A stretch of 64,000 nt of DNA from Gammaproteobacteria bacterium (GTDB lineage Bacteria > Pseudomonadota > Gammaproteobacteria > HK1). The notes below the pieces were generated by a model, which was given only the letters and a program-made list of their open reading frames with translations, ran no database searches and had not been told where the DNA came from. The stretch lies in assembly GCA_012103455.1 (NCBI GenBank), contig WLWT01000001.1, positions 3,417,288 to 3,481,287 of the forward strand, given 5' to 3'. Positions 9,170-18,261 of the stretch are shown in pieces (within the stretch, counting starts at the first letter, position 1; each line of letters starts with the position of its first letter). Made by a program: the position numbers and the translations under genes.

Positions 9170-10486
9170 GGTTCTTCCGGGTTTAGTGTGGGTGAAGCTC
9201 CAGTCTCCCACAAAAGAACATGATTGCTGTCTTCAAGTTCTCGGTATTCCGATGGCCACGAGCGTTCCGTCGGACGGTCTGGATCTTGCTGTTCATCCCC
9301 TCGGCCACTCCGTTGGTCACACGATGTCGGAGATAGTTGAGAATCCCTTCGAGATGATTCTTGACCGTCAACGCAACCGTCTTGATCGGCTCCAGTTGGC
9401 TGCGTCTCGCCCCACCGAACCAGCGTTGGAAGAACTCGCGCCCCGCTTCGACGCTGGGAGCCTCCCAGAGTTCGCCCAACATTTCTTTAATGGACCACGC
9501 GCGACCGGTCTTCAGGTTCACAGCCTTCAGGCTTTCAAAAGATTCCTTCCGTTTTTCCGGGAGGTTCTTCTCGGAATAAAGCCACAAATACTTCGTGCCT
9601 TTGAGGAGAGCGATCCCTTCTGCCTTCAGAGTTCGATTTTCCTCGCGCCGCACCTTGTCGACTGCCTTATTGACGGGCTGCGCAATGTGGAATCGATCAA
9701 ACACAATCTTGTCTTTCGCCAGCGGAACCGTCTCCACGGTCGCCAGGTAGAACGGCTCCCACATGTCCATCGAGATGGCTTCGATCGCACCGAACTGCGC
9801 CGGCGTCAGCCTCTCGTAATACTCCACAAGACTCGCTTTGGTCCGCTCTTGGGAGATATGGACGACGGACGAATGGTCGAGATCGTAGACGAGGGTGAAA
9901 TAGTTGTGGCCCTTCTTGTACGCCTTCTCGTCGACCCCGACTCTTTGTGGGAGCTTCGTCGCCTTTGCGTTCTCGTCCCCGAGCGACGGCGCGTTGCATG
10001 ATACCGAAGGTCTCGTCCCAAGAGAGACCGTTGAGACGTCGGGCTCCTTCCACTGTCTCGCACTGTTGGAGCGTGTCGATCACATGGCTCTCCATCAGGG
10101 TTGTGAACCGGGACGATCCCTCTGCCCAAGGGGCTTGGACTTGGCGAACCCCGTGCTCTGGACACTTCACTCTCGGCAGCCTCGCATGAATCCACGTCTT
10201 GTATTCGAACAAGTCTCGATGCCTCCAAGCCCGTTCTCTTCCGTGGTCGTAGCAGGGCAGTTCCTGATCGCAATCTGGACACTTCCATTTGGTCCCTTTC
10301 TGGTGCTCAAGCCAGACATGCACTTCTTTCGCCTCTTCGTCGACATCGACGTGATGGACGCCCCAAGGGGCTACGAGAGAGAGGACGGCTTCTAAAAATT
10401 GGTGCTCAGTCATTCTGGGCTCTCACTGGGGACTGGAAAGTTTAATCAGGAGAGAATACAATACCCATTCAAAATCCGGAAGAACC
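9170..10486 (-). mobile_element. ISL3-family insertion sequence, 1317 bp
   Basis: Terminal inverted repeats are visible: the left end begins GGTTCTTCCGGGTTTAGTG and the right end, read inward, begins GGTTCTTCCGGATTTTGAA. The flanking octamers ATTAAATC and TGAAAATC match at five of eight positions, so the expected 8-bp duplication is decayed or misplaced. The IS carries one transposase gene and splits the ORF of integron cassette 2. Confidence 0.85.
9183..10413 (-). pseudogene. ISL3-family transposase, single frameshift
   Basis: The N-terminal part has the zinc-binding motif of ISL3 transposases (KWKCPDCDQELPCYDHG, then CPEHGVRQV). The C-terminal part has the DDE-domain segments SMDMWEPFYLATVETV, DRFHIAQPVNKAVDKVRRE and NGVAEGMNSKIQTVRRNARG. 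Frame is lost near 9950: after GDEAPTK the protein should continue VGVDEKAYKKGHNYFTL in the next frame. Otherwise the gene is full length, so inactivation is recent, or this is an indel error. Confidence 0.88.
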
Positions 10487-10840
10487 TGAAAATCTTTCAC
10501 CATAAACCCATTCTTCGTTTGGTAAAATATCAATCTAAAATCTGAATGAATAGGAATGGAAATAACACTTCTATCATATTGCATCCTTTCCCCTTTGTAC
10601 TTCGAATAATGTTCACCAGGTTCAATTCCTGATATTATTTTTCTAGTTTTATCTATGAGTTTTTTATTGAGTAGCTTTAAATTAACAAGATCAGCTTCAA
10701 ATAATATCTCCCATTCATTCGCTATTTCTTGTTCCTTTACTTTACTTTCGACAAGTTGCTTTTCTTGTTCACACCTATGGCAATACTTACCTTTTCCTTT
10801 ATGTCCACACGGGAATGTTTTTTAGCCATCTCGAATCCTA

Positions 10841-12688
10841 ATCGTGATAGGGGGGCACCTACCGATGCCCCTCCTCCCACCCCACCGGGCCTACGGAGCA
10901 CGTACCCCGGCGGTTCATTATCGTGTCGTTTCTGGTTCATGCTGATAAGGCTACCAGCCCCAAGTCTTTAAAGTCCCTATGGGGTAAGGCCTAGTAAAGG
11001 GCTGGGCTTGCACTCAACCGCCATGGGCCATGGGCCGATTTCGCGGTATTCCACGCCCATCGACGTTCAACGCCCAAAGCCCTGAGCGTGCGGTAGCCCG
11101 ACCTGTCCCACGGTTTCCATAGGTCGCACCGTAACTTCCGCCGTATCCATTTGTCCAGGTCGCGCTGCGGGCTCTTTACTGGGGCGATACCCAAGTAAGC
11201 GTTCCAACCCAGCAGGGATTTCTTTCAATTCAGCGATAAGCTGATAGATAGCAATGGCCTCGGGTCCGGCGGCCTAGCCCCCTTACCGGGTGGTTCACCT
11301 TCTCCACTGCCTTTTCAGACACTTTGAGTGTGTGGCCAGGGCGTGGGCTACAGGTAAACCCCAGGACTGTCCGGTTGCAGGGACGAACCCCCGCACTTTT
11401 GGCGACATGGACCTTGAGCCCTAAGGTAGGCTCGGCAAAGTGGGGGATGCTTTGTTTTACCCGTTCGCCTGCGCGTGGGCGGCGTCCATAGATTGGGCAG
11501 TCATCGGCCTAGCGAACGAAGGGGTGGCCTCGCCGTTCCCGTTCCCGGTCAAGCTCATTGAGGACCCTATTTGATAACAGCGGTGACCGCGGGCTCCCTT
11601 GTGGTACGCCTTCGGCTGTTTTCTCATACCTTCCATTGATTTCAACGCCCGATGTCAGCTAGCCGTTGAGCAGCCCTAGCCGGGCTTTGTCTTGGATTTC
11701 AGCTTTCAGCTTAGGCATTAGCCGGTCCTGCTTGACCCGGTCGAAGACGCTGTCGAAGTCCAGAGCAACGACCCACTTGCGGCCTTTGATGACCTCGCTT
11801 TGTGCCCGGTGTAGCGCTTGTTGTGCACTGCACATCCGGCGCAAACCGTAGCGGTTGGGATGGAATGGCGGTTCCCGCATCCAGCGCAGCACTTGTGCTA
11901 TTGCTGGCTGGATAACACGGTCGGTGACCGGGGGTAGACCCCGTTGGCGCAGGCGTCCGTGTGGTTGGGGTATCTCGATTCGCAGCGCCGGTTGTGGCTG
12001 ATAGGTGCCTGCCAACCGTGGCGCCTTGATAGCAGGCCAGTGGTGCTTCAGGTAGCCTGACCGTTCATCTACCGTCATACCCTCTACTCCCGCTGCACCT
12101 TCGGTTACGTTGGACTGGTTTCAATGCCTGTATCCGCTTTTCCTTGTCCACTACCTGCATCATCCATGAACCCGCTTCGAGGGCGTCCTGAGGGCGTTTT
12201 CCTCCCCTCACCTGTTCTGCCTCCCACTCGCAGGAGGCACTTCGCCTCGCCGGTCGGCGGCTGTCAGGTCCTACTTCAAACCGTTCATGATGCCGATAAG
12301 GTTCAGACCTTCAACCGTCGAGGACACGGCCTACTCTGTCTTTTGCTGACTTGTGCCCTACGCTCAAATCCGGTTACCCCGATTTCAGTGCTTCCGGCAC
12401 CTATGACAGACCTCTCGGGCTAAGACACACAGCTTTCAGGGCGTAAACGCTGGATTTATAAAACCTATCCCGTCTGTAGAGGGAAGACTTCGTGGTCACG
12501 TGCCCACTGGTCTCGGATACCTCACACCTTCTATCTAGTTCCTGTTCGTCGCCCCGCCAGTTTGCGTTGGACTTCCTCCAGCCCACACCTCACGATGTAA
12601 TCCTTGTCCTTCCGCTAACCTTCAACTCCACGATTACTTGGTAAGAGGACTTCCACCTCGCTAGGTCTGTGTCATGCCCGACACACAC
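10841..12688 (-). mobile_element. Group IIC intron inserted in an attC site
   Basis: On the minus strand the intron starts GTGTGTGTCGGGCATGAC directly after attC sequence ending CTTGTC. The 5' region has the GGTGGAAGTCC-type segment common in bacterial group II introns. It encodes a degenerate reverse transcriptase/maturase and ends with a domain V-like hairpin (GAACCGCCGGGG pairing with GCCCGGTGGGGT) and a domain VI stem finishing CCTATCACGAT near 10841. Length is about 1.85 kb. Class C introns of the attC-targeting subgroup insert exactly in this position of attC stems. Confidence 0.82.
10937..12163 (-). pseudogene. ltrA: Group II intron reverse transcriptase/maturase, multiply broken
   Basis: The intron-encoded protein should copy and help splice the intron. 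Recognisable parts are GMTVDERSGYLKHHWPAIKA and RKWVVALDFDSVFDRVKQDR (RT domains), and the C-terminal maturase RRKLRCDLWKPWDRSGYRTL with SAHGPWRLSASPALY. Lesions are a frameshift near 12100, a stop after LLNG near 11659, and a TAG in place of the tyrosine of the catalytic YADD box (near 11510; the frame reads FVR-stop-ADDC). The protein cannot be made, so any splicing or movement would need help in trans. Confidence 0.85.
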
Positions 12689-12689
12689 G

Positions 12690-12756
12690 ACAAGCATGAG
12701 CGGCCGGAACATTCGCGCAGCGAATGGGCCGGTCCGTCTCGATGCACTTGTTAGGC
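12690..12756 (-). other. attC of cassette 1, interrupted by the group II intron
   Basis: On the minus strand the site begins GCCTAACAAGTGCATCGAG, which also supplies the TAA stop of the nucleotidyltransferase gene. It continues through a hairpin with CATTCGC-GCGAATG at the tip and returns as GCCGCTCATGCTTGTC, where the intron begins. The missing GTTRRRY half is expected beyond the intron; TTAGGAT at 10835-10841 is a plausible match. Confidence 0.82.
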
Positions 12757-13071
12757 ATGCTTGTAGATCTCCACCAGAGCATCATGTTCCAGCAACGGTC
12801 GTTGTTGGAATTCCGAATGTGTGAATACAACTAGCTGTATCCTTTCATCGATTCGGACTAGTTCTTGTCGGAGACGGTAGTAGAGTGCAAGTGTGTCCTC
12901 GCACAACGGAGATGCTACGGCGAGAATGTCTATGTCTCGAAAGCTGCTCTGGCGAAAATACGATCCAAATCCGTAGATTGCATGCACGTCAGGCTGAACG
13001 CATGAAATAGATCGGATTTCCGTCTCGATCCTTCTTGTGGTAGCTCCAGACTTCATCTCTCCAAAGGGCAC
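12751..13071 (-). CDS. Cassette 1 gene C: minimal nucleotidyltransferase (MNT-like)
   Basis: A 101-106 residue protein (starts at 13071 or 13056) with the polymerase-beta-type nucleotidyltransferase signature GFGSYFRQSSFRDIDILAVA: the GS pair and two metal-binding aspartates. A third acidic residue, usually in a strand such as DLVV, appears replaced by Gln in RIQLVVFTHSEF, so activity is uncertain. MNT proteins often serve as antitoxins that AMPylate a HEPN partner, but no HEPN is seen here. The start overlaps the preceding gene by 68-83 bases, suggesting translational coupling within the cassette. Confidence 0.7.
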   Translation of the reverse strand: MPFGEMKSGATTRRIETEIRSISCVQPDVHAIYGFGSYFRQSSFRDIDILAVASPLCEDTLALYYRLRQELVRIDERIQLVVFTHSEFQQRPLLEHDALVEIYKHA

Positions 13072-13399
13072 CTGTCATTTCATCGGACACGTACAAGCCA
13101 ATTCTTGAACTTAGACAGTACTTCTTTGCCTCCTCCGTGTAACCACACCACCCTCCTCCGATGTGAATGAGATCGAGCTTGCCGAATTCGGCTTGCGCGC
13201 GGTGAACAGCTGTAATTCCCATTGTGTACTCGTAGCAACACAGGGCGATTAGGTGGTCGCGCTGCTTCTGTCGTTCAACCTCGAAAATGATATCGTCGCG
13301 CCGTTGCACCGTTTGAACATTCTGGTGCGAACGTAAAAGCTGCTCAAACCAAACGATTCTGGAATAGGCTACATCCCACGTGTTTCCGCCGTTGGTCAC
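12989..13399 (-). CDS. Cassette 1 gene B: unknown 136-residue protein
   Basis: The GTG start at 13399 overlaps the HNH gene stop (GTGA), and the 3' end overlaps the nucleotidyltransferase start. I do not recognise the family. Visible features are a charged helix (RRDDIIFEVERQKQRDHLIA), a segment with GITAVHRAQAEFGKLD and IHIGGGWCGYTEEAKKYC, and a C-terminal KKDRDGNPIYFMRSA. The alternation of helix and hydrophobic strand with scattered Asp/Glu/Lys could fit a small nuclease or regulatory alpha/beta fold, but no catalytic motif is convincing. Its fixed place between two enzyme genes suggests a shared job. Confidence 0.6.
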   Translation of the reverse strand: MTNGGNTWDVAYSRIVWFEQLLRSHQNVQTVQRRDDIIFEVERQKQRDHLIALCCYEYTMGITAVHRAQAEFGKLDLIHIGGGWCGYTEEAKKYCLSSRIGLYVSDEMTGALWRDEVWSYHKKDRDGNPIYFMRSA

Positions 13400-14067
13400 G
13401 ACTTAAAGATCTCCTCAAACTCCTGGGGATACAGAGGGTAGGAATCGAGGCGGTGGTATTGATTGCTCTCGAAGGCCCCCGCGTGGGTCCGAAATTTGCA
13501 GAACACTTCCCATTCGTTGGAAGACAGAAAGTCGGCGTTCGACTCAATCATATTTATGACTTTGGTGTTGTTTGGAACGATCCGGTCGAGCTTCCGCAAA
13601 TTCCAAAGCTTATATAGGTTAGACCCCGCGTCTTCCAAAGCCGTGTCGGAGCTTGGCCCAAGATCACGCCAGATAGCCCCATTCTCGGCGAGAAGCCGTA
13701 CGACCGCTTTGAACAACTGCTCCCGCGACTGAAACTTCGCCCCTCTGCCAGTATTTCGTATCCTTTGCTCGTGCGTCGATTTCCACTCTAGAAGCATCTT
13801 GACGGGATACTGACCATCCGGTGCTTTGTCAATGCGCCTGTGGCAGGAAGGGCAGAGGAGAATCAGATTTGCGTATGTATCGTCTCCCCCACCTGGGACG
13901 CCTCGTGGTCCATCGGGCTTCTTTGCTACAAGATGCGCCATCTCACCGATGTTGAATCCATCGCCAGTCTCAATGAGCTCAGTGAGGTCCTGCTCACAGT
14001 CTGGATTCGAACATTTACCAGCCGCGCGCCCCCAGAGCAGTTTGGTATCGGCGTCAGATATGGCCAT
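13396..14067 (-). CDS. Cassette 1 gene A: HNH endonuclease
   Basis: A 223-residue protein with an N-terminal HNH/zinc-finger nuclease domain: CSNPDCEQDL supplies one Cys pair, MAHLVAKKPDGPRG holds the first catalytic His, YANLILLCPSCHRRID the Asn, second Cys pair and final His. Residues ~115-223 are a helical domain of unknown role with many aromatic and charged residues. ATG 14067 lies six bases inside the cassette boundary at attI, so it is the first gene read from the integron promoter. It overlaps the next gene by four bases. HNH domains cut DNA; a defence or toxin role is inference. Confidence 0.85.
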   Translation of the reverse strand: MAISDADTKLLWGRAAGKCSNPDCEQDLTELIETGDGFNIGEMAHLVAKKPDGPRGVPGGGDDTYANLILLCPSCHRRIDKAPDGQYPVKMLLEWKSTHEQRIRNTGRGAKFQSREQLFKAVVRLLAENGAIWRDLGPSSDTALEDAGSNLYKLWNLRKLDRIVPNNTKVINMIESNADFLSSNEWEVFCKFRTHAGAFESNQYHRLDSYPLYPQEFEEIFKS

Positions 14068-14072
14068 GTCGT

Positions 14073-14079
14073 GCCTAAC
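14073..14079 (-). other. Core of the attI insertion point
   Basis: Minus-strand GTTAGGC lies between the integrase start (14180, plus strand) and the first cassette gene (ATG 14067, minus strand). This is the expected place of the attI/cassette junction, with crossover between the G and TTAGGC. Confidence 0.7.
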
Positions 14080-14098
14080 AGTGTATTAGACGGACACA

Positions 14099-14141
14099 GA
14101 ATATACTGCACTAGGCAGAGGCTGTCTATTGCAGTATATTC
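14099..14141. repeat. Perfect 12-bp inverted repeat next to attI
   Basis: GAATATACTGCA at 14099-14110 pairs perfectly with TGCAGTATATTC at 14130-14141 around a 19-base loop. It lies between attI and the integrase gene, where integrase binding sites, the intI promoter and the cassette promoter are expected. It could be an operator or a cruciform feature of attI. Confidence 0.6.
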
Positions 14142-14179
14142 CTGATTGACTCGAGTAACCACGCATCACCACTTCACAG

Positions 14180-15531
14180 ATGAACCCTCCATCCAATTGG
14201 CACAAATACCTTAATCTGTTAGCCAAAAAGCAAGTGCCAGAAGGCGCTCGGCGTGGGTACGTCCGACATGTCGAACGTTTGCTCAAAGCTTTTCCGGGTA
14301 AATCATTGTCTGCTTTATCCAAGGCCGATGTAGAAGTCTTTCTGGGCGATTTGTCGCGCCAACATCGATTACACGATTGGCAGTTTAGGCAAGCGGTGGA
14401 TGCATTGCGTTTGTTACTGGTTGATTTGACCAATACGCCTGCGGGTCAAGCGGTAGATTGGTGGTTTTGGCGCGAAGCGCCCCAGTCGCTGGAACCCAAT
14501 CATGCAACATTGCGCGAACAGAACTCGTGGCCGATTTAACTGAGCGTGTTGCGCATCAAACCGGGCTGGATGAGGCCTATCGGGCTTCGTTGCAGCAGAT
14601 GTTGAGTCTGATTCGGGCGCGTCATTATTCTATCCGTACCGAACAAGCCTATATGGATTGGGTGACCCGGTTTATGCGTTGGTGCGCGGGAAAATCCATC
14701 GCCGAGGTGGAACGGACGGATGTTGAGCGTTTTTTGTCGTATCTTGCTACGGAGCGCAATGTTTCGGCCAGTACGTAAAATACGGCGTTGAATGCGATTG
14801 TTTTTTGGTTAACGCAGGTATTGCAACGCCCGCATGAAGAGTTTGCTTTTCGTCATGCCAAGCGTCCACGGCGTTTGCCAACGGTATTGAGCCGGGATGA
14901 AACCGGACGCTTGCTGAGTCAGATGGAGGGTATCTATGCATTGATGGCTGGTTTGATGTATGGCACGGGGATGCGTTTGATGGAGTGTGTACGCTTGCGC
15001 GTGATGGATGTGGATTTCGATTATGCACAAATTGTCGTGCGTAGCGGCAAGGGGGATAAAGACAGGGTAGTGCCCTTGCCGGAGAAATATAAAACGGCGC
15101 TGCATGAACAGATTATGCGATGCCGTAGTTTGCATCGGGCGGATTTGAAAAATGAGGTGGGACCGGTCTTTTTACCGGATGCGGTATCGCGTGAGTATCC
15201 GAATGCAGGCAATGAGTTACGCTGGCAATATGTTTTCATGGCGAGCAAGGTGTCGGTTGACCCTCGCACGGGTTTGACGCGTCGCCACCATGTGCATGAA
15301 ACAACCTTGCAAAAGGCGATTCGCCGCGCAACGCAGGCGGCGGTTATCAATAAGCGCGTGTCCAGTCATACCTTGCGTCATTCATTCGCTACGCATTTAC
15401 TGGAACGGGGTTACGATATTCGGACAGTACAGGCGTTATTGGGGCATTCGGATGTGAATACGACAATGATTTATACACATGTATTGAACAAGCCGGGGTT
15501 GGTAGTGCGTAGTCCGGTAGATGATTTGTAG
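14180..15531 (+). pseudogene. intI: Integron integrase IntI, one frameshift and one nonsense codon
   Basis: IntI is the tyrosine recombinase that moves gene cassettes. Core-binding segments (SLIRARHYSIRTEQAYMDWV), the integron-specific extra domain (GNELRWQYVFMASKVSVDPR, RRHHVHETTLQKAIRRATQ) and the catalytic HTLRHSFATHLLERGYDIRT and VNTTMIYTHVLNKPG are all present. The N-terminus is extended by about 110 residues. A frameshift lies near 14520, where HATLREQ should pass to LVADLTERVAHQ. A CAA-to-TAA change at 14776-14778 stops the frame after RNVSAST; the same frame resumes at once with NTALNAIVFW. The C-terminal catalytic half is otherwise clean, so loss looks recent. Confidence 0.92.
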
Positions 15532-15569
15532 GGCTTGTTGGGAAATCAGATAGTATTAAACGGACATGT

Positions 15570-15711
15570 GGGCACCTGCTAAAAATAGTCATTGTTTCGT
15601 GAGTGCAAGAAAGCACCGCGCGCGCAACCGCAGTGTATAGGTGATACCTGAGGATTCGAGCACGGCGCTGACGCCGCCATCGTGGAAAAAGCGCATTTTT
15701 AGCAGGTGCCC
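15570..15711 (-). repeat. MITE copy D, 142 bp, inside an IS630 remnant
   Basis: Ends are GGGCACCTGCTAAAAAT and ATTTTTAGCAGGTGCCC, a perfect inverted repeat of the CTGCT subtype also seen in copy E. It abuts the 3' part of the IS630 transposase remnant, which reads straight into it. No clear target duplication is visible. Confidence 0.88.
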
Positions 15712-16702
15712 TGGTGTCGTGCATGGTCTGCCACAGCCGTTCGAGCAGGTTGACCCATGGCCAGTAGGGGGGCTGGAAGTCGAGTCGGACCTTCGGGTTC
15801 GCGGCCAGCCAGCGCTGCGCCTGCTCGCCTGTGTGGATGATGGAGTGGTCAAGCACCCCTTGGATACGCTTGGCGCCGCGCTAGCCCGTGCGCAACGCAT
15901 CGAGCCGCTGGATGAATCACGCCGTGGTCTTCGCCCAGTGCTCGACCCCTACCCGCTGGCCGGTGTGTGCATGCCGCGCACCGGCAACGTAGTGCTTCTG
16001 GTTCTGGCCCGGCCTCGGCCCACCGACTGGCTGGCCGCGCTGGGTCCAACACGCACCGATGCGTGGATTAAAGTCGCTATCGCCCTCGTCGAGAGAGAAC
16101 CTCTGGTGGCGCTCGCGGCGACGCAAGGCGCGACCGATAGCCCGCCTCTTGCGGTTCTTGCTCGGGTCGCGGCGAACCCGAACGGGCCGAGCACGGCGTC
16201 ACACGAAGCCCAGGCGGGGCAGCACCGGGCGCACGGTCGAAGCGTGAATCGTGCCGTCGAGCGGACGCGCGAGCGCCAACGCCAGCCGCTCACAGGTCCA
16301 ATCGGTACGCAGGTATCCGAGGTCACTGGGCGAAGCGCTCAGCCACTCGTTGATATTACCAACAACCTCCTCGGTCACTGTCCAACCCTGGCGGCCACGC
16401 GATGCGGGCACTAGGCTGTCCTCCGCGAACGCCAGGTACAGGTCGCGCCCACTCGGGACTGTAGAGCGGGCCGCGCACACCCGCCGGGCCGTCTCACTCA
16501 CGCTGTGACCGGCGTGAAGAGGCAGCTATGCCAGCGCGCGACGCACAGGGTGACGGTCGCGAGCGCGTTGCACGGTTCGGGTCAACCGGCGGCGGGCCGC
16601 GCGCGGCATTCTCTGTCTACTCGACGGCATCGGGTGGCCTCTTGTGCACCGGGTCGGTGTCGCAACTCCCATGAGCGCAGAACGTCACCCGTTCTTGTCC
16701 CA
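15712..16702 (-). pseudogene. IS630-family transposase, decayed
   Basis: Pieces in three frames add up to one IS630-type DDE transposase. They are HTH-region segments (GWTVTEEVV, DLGYLRTDWTCERLALAL), the first catalytic region (FSLDEGDSDFNPRIGACW, PGQNQKHYVAGARHAHTG) and the final catalytic segment (LDHSIIHTGEQAQRWLAANP, FQPPYWPWVNLLERLWQTM). Frameshifts occur near 16130 and 15860, and the N-terminal region has at least one stop. The 3' end is cut by MITE copy D. The element is inactive. Confidence 0.75.
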
Positions 16703-16993
16703 TGTGATCGATAGTTCGGAACAGCTATCCAGTTTTGTAGAACGGGTTAAATCGTGGCAAAAGGCCGCATTCAAAACCGTATCGGACTCAACCCTCCCAA
16801 GTCATAGTTAAGCGTGTGACGGTCGATCAAACCGGCGCCAATACGCCCCGGTATTCCCCCCTGATAGTTAATCGTCTGCGGTCCAGCGGGCGGGAGGTAC
16901 ATCCGCTGTATGTGAAACGTGCTTTTCGGTAGTGGCTAAACGGTGGTTTTAGGTAGCATGGCGCCCTCTTCGCCAAATTCTGAGTGCTCGCTT
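16703..16993. other. Gene-free segment before the luciferase-like gene
   Basis: I see no supported gene. The segment contains two related stretches with ATAGTTAA-CGT (around 16804 and 16866) and presumably the promoter of the downstream oxidoreductase gene, but no convincing -35/-10 pair. Confidence 0.4.
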
Positions 16994-17908
16994 ATGTCCA
17001 TGCCGATGCCCGCCATTTCCCTAGCCGCCCTGCCCGGCCGCCGTAAAACCATCATCGAGCTGGCGAGTGAAGCCGAAAAGCGCGGTTTCGCCGGCATCTA
17101 TCTACCCTCCTTGGGCGATAACATGTCGCTGGCAACCGCCTTGGCCGCCATCACCCACACTATCCCCTTCGGCACCGCCATCGCACCGCTTTATTACCGC
17201 GCACCGCTGGACTTCGCCCAAGCGGCCGCTTTCATCCATGAACTATCGAACGGACGCTTCAGATTCGGCATCGGCGTCGCCCATGCTCCTGGCCATGCCC
17301 GCTTCGGCGTCACCGCGGGCAAACCCCTGGCGGACACCCGCGCCTTCGTTGAGACAATACGGGCGGCTGAGCGTATTGGCGAGCTGCCCCCTATAATCCT
17401 GGCCACCCTGCGTAAACGCATGATCGCGCTGGCTGGAGAAATCGGCGAGGGTATGGTGTTCGCCAACGGCTCGCGTTCGCACATGGCGGACTCCTTGTCG
17501 GCCCTGCCCGGTGGCAAGAAAAGCGATCCCGATTTCTTCATCGGCAACATGATCCCCACGTGCATTTGCGACGACGAAGCGGCCGCCGCCGCTGTCAACC
17601 GGCGCACGCTCACCAGTTATGCGCACTTGCCCAACTACCGCAACTACTGGCGCGAAGCCGGCTATGCAGAGGAGATGGACGGGGTGGAGCGTGCCATTGC
17701 CGCCGGTGAGCCGGACAAAGTCACCCAACACCTAAGTGATCGGTGGCTGGCCGATTGCACCTTGTTCGGCTGCGAGCAAAAAGTATTGGACGGACTGCAA
17801 GCCTGGTACGACGCCGGCATACGCACGCCGATACTGGTGCCGTCATCGGCTCAAGGCAACCAGTTGGTGGCTATTCAGGAAATGTTCAGCCTATGCGCCA
17901 AGCTCTAG
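16994..17908 (+). CDS. Luciferase-like (LLM-class) flavin-dependent oxidoreductase
   Basis: A TIM-barrel enzyme of about 304 residues that uses reduced flavin (FMNH2 or F420) to oxidise or reduce a small substrate. Family signs are EAEKRGFAGIYLPSLGD, THTIPFGTAIAPLYYRAP, ELSNGRFRFGIGVAHAPGH and LAGEIGEGMVFANGSRSH. I chose ATG 16994 (MSMPMPAISLAALPGR) because the family begins just before this; the frame extends further upstream without homology. It stands alone, 67 bases ahead of a small membrane-protein gene. The cofactor and substrate cannot be assigned. Confidence 0.82.
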   Translation: MSMPMPAISLAALPGRRKTIIELASEAEKRGFAGIYLPSLGDNMSLATALAAITHTIPFGTAIAPLYYRAPLDFAQAAAFIHELSNGRFRFGIGVAHAPGHARFGVTAGKPLADTRAFVETIRAAERIGELPPIILATLRKRMIALAGEIGEGMVFANGSRSHMADSLSALPGGKKSDPDFFIGNMIPTCICDDEAAAAAVNRRTLTSYAHLPNYRNYWREAGYAEEMDGVERAIAAGEPDKVTQHLSDRWLADCTLFGCEQKVLDGLQAWYDAGIRTPILVPSSAQGNQLVAIQEMFSLCAKL

Positions 17909-17975
17909 CACGCTATCGTAAGGGGCATAGTCAGGCCGCCGCAGTGGAGCGCATAGGTAGCGGAGCCCATAAGCC

Positions 17976-18251
17976 ATGGAACCCATAACGCAACAGACCC
18001 TGCGCGAGCGCTATCGTGCGCTCAATACCCCTGAGTTGATCGCTCTAGGTAAAGCAGGCCAACTCACCGCCGCTGCCAGGCCACTGCTACTTGAGGAACT
18101 GGCCAATCGGGGCATTAGCGATTTGGACTCAGCACGGCTGGCGGATCCATCCGGCACCGGCCCTGGCCACCGCGAGCGTCTGCGGCGAGTCGTAGGCATA
18201 TTTATTCTCGTCATGTCTATCGGGCTGGCACTGGGCACTTTATTGGGCTAA
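17976..18251 (+). CDS. Small single-pass membrane protein, unknown
   Basis: A 91-residue protein with a soluble helical N-terminal part (LRERYRALNTPELIALGKAG, RPLLLEELANRGIS) and one C-terminal membrane helix (VVGIFILVMSIGLALGTLLG). The N-terminal pattern resembles short helical repeats seen in DUF-type proteins with an 'elialg..l..ea..ll..el..Rgi' motif. It follows the luciferase-like gene and may share its transcript. Function unknown. Confidence 0.6.
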   Translation: MEPITQQTLRERYRALNTPELIALGKAGQLTAAARPLLLEELANRGISDLDSARLADPSGTGPGHRERLRRVVGIFILVMSIGLALGTLLG

Positions 18252-18261
18252 AGCGGCCCGC

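Larger units (their letters stand above)
9124..10829 (-). pseudogene. Integron cassette 2 gene, frameshifted and split by the ISL3 element
   Basis: The gene begins ATG 10829, just after the second half of the intron-split attC. After about six codons the frame shifts; the continuing frame reads CGHKGKGKYCHRCEQEKQ, a small Cys/His zinc-knuckle, then an acidic helical stretch and SIPIHSDFRLIFYQTKNGFM up to the IS. Beyond the other IS end it resumes as TDLISHEDYNVKKPD. Rejoining the parts gives roughly 130 residues. The region is clearly AT-rich compared with the chromosome. I do not assign a family; the compact fold with a C-terminal basic strand is reminiscent of small RelE/ParE-like toxins, but that is weak. 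Confidence 0.55.

Noticed and set aside
12751..13071. MNT antitoxin of a HEPN/MNT pair
   Set aside because: The adjacent proteins show no HEPN motif (RxxxxH), so the classic pairing is not supported.
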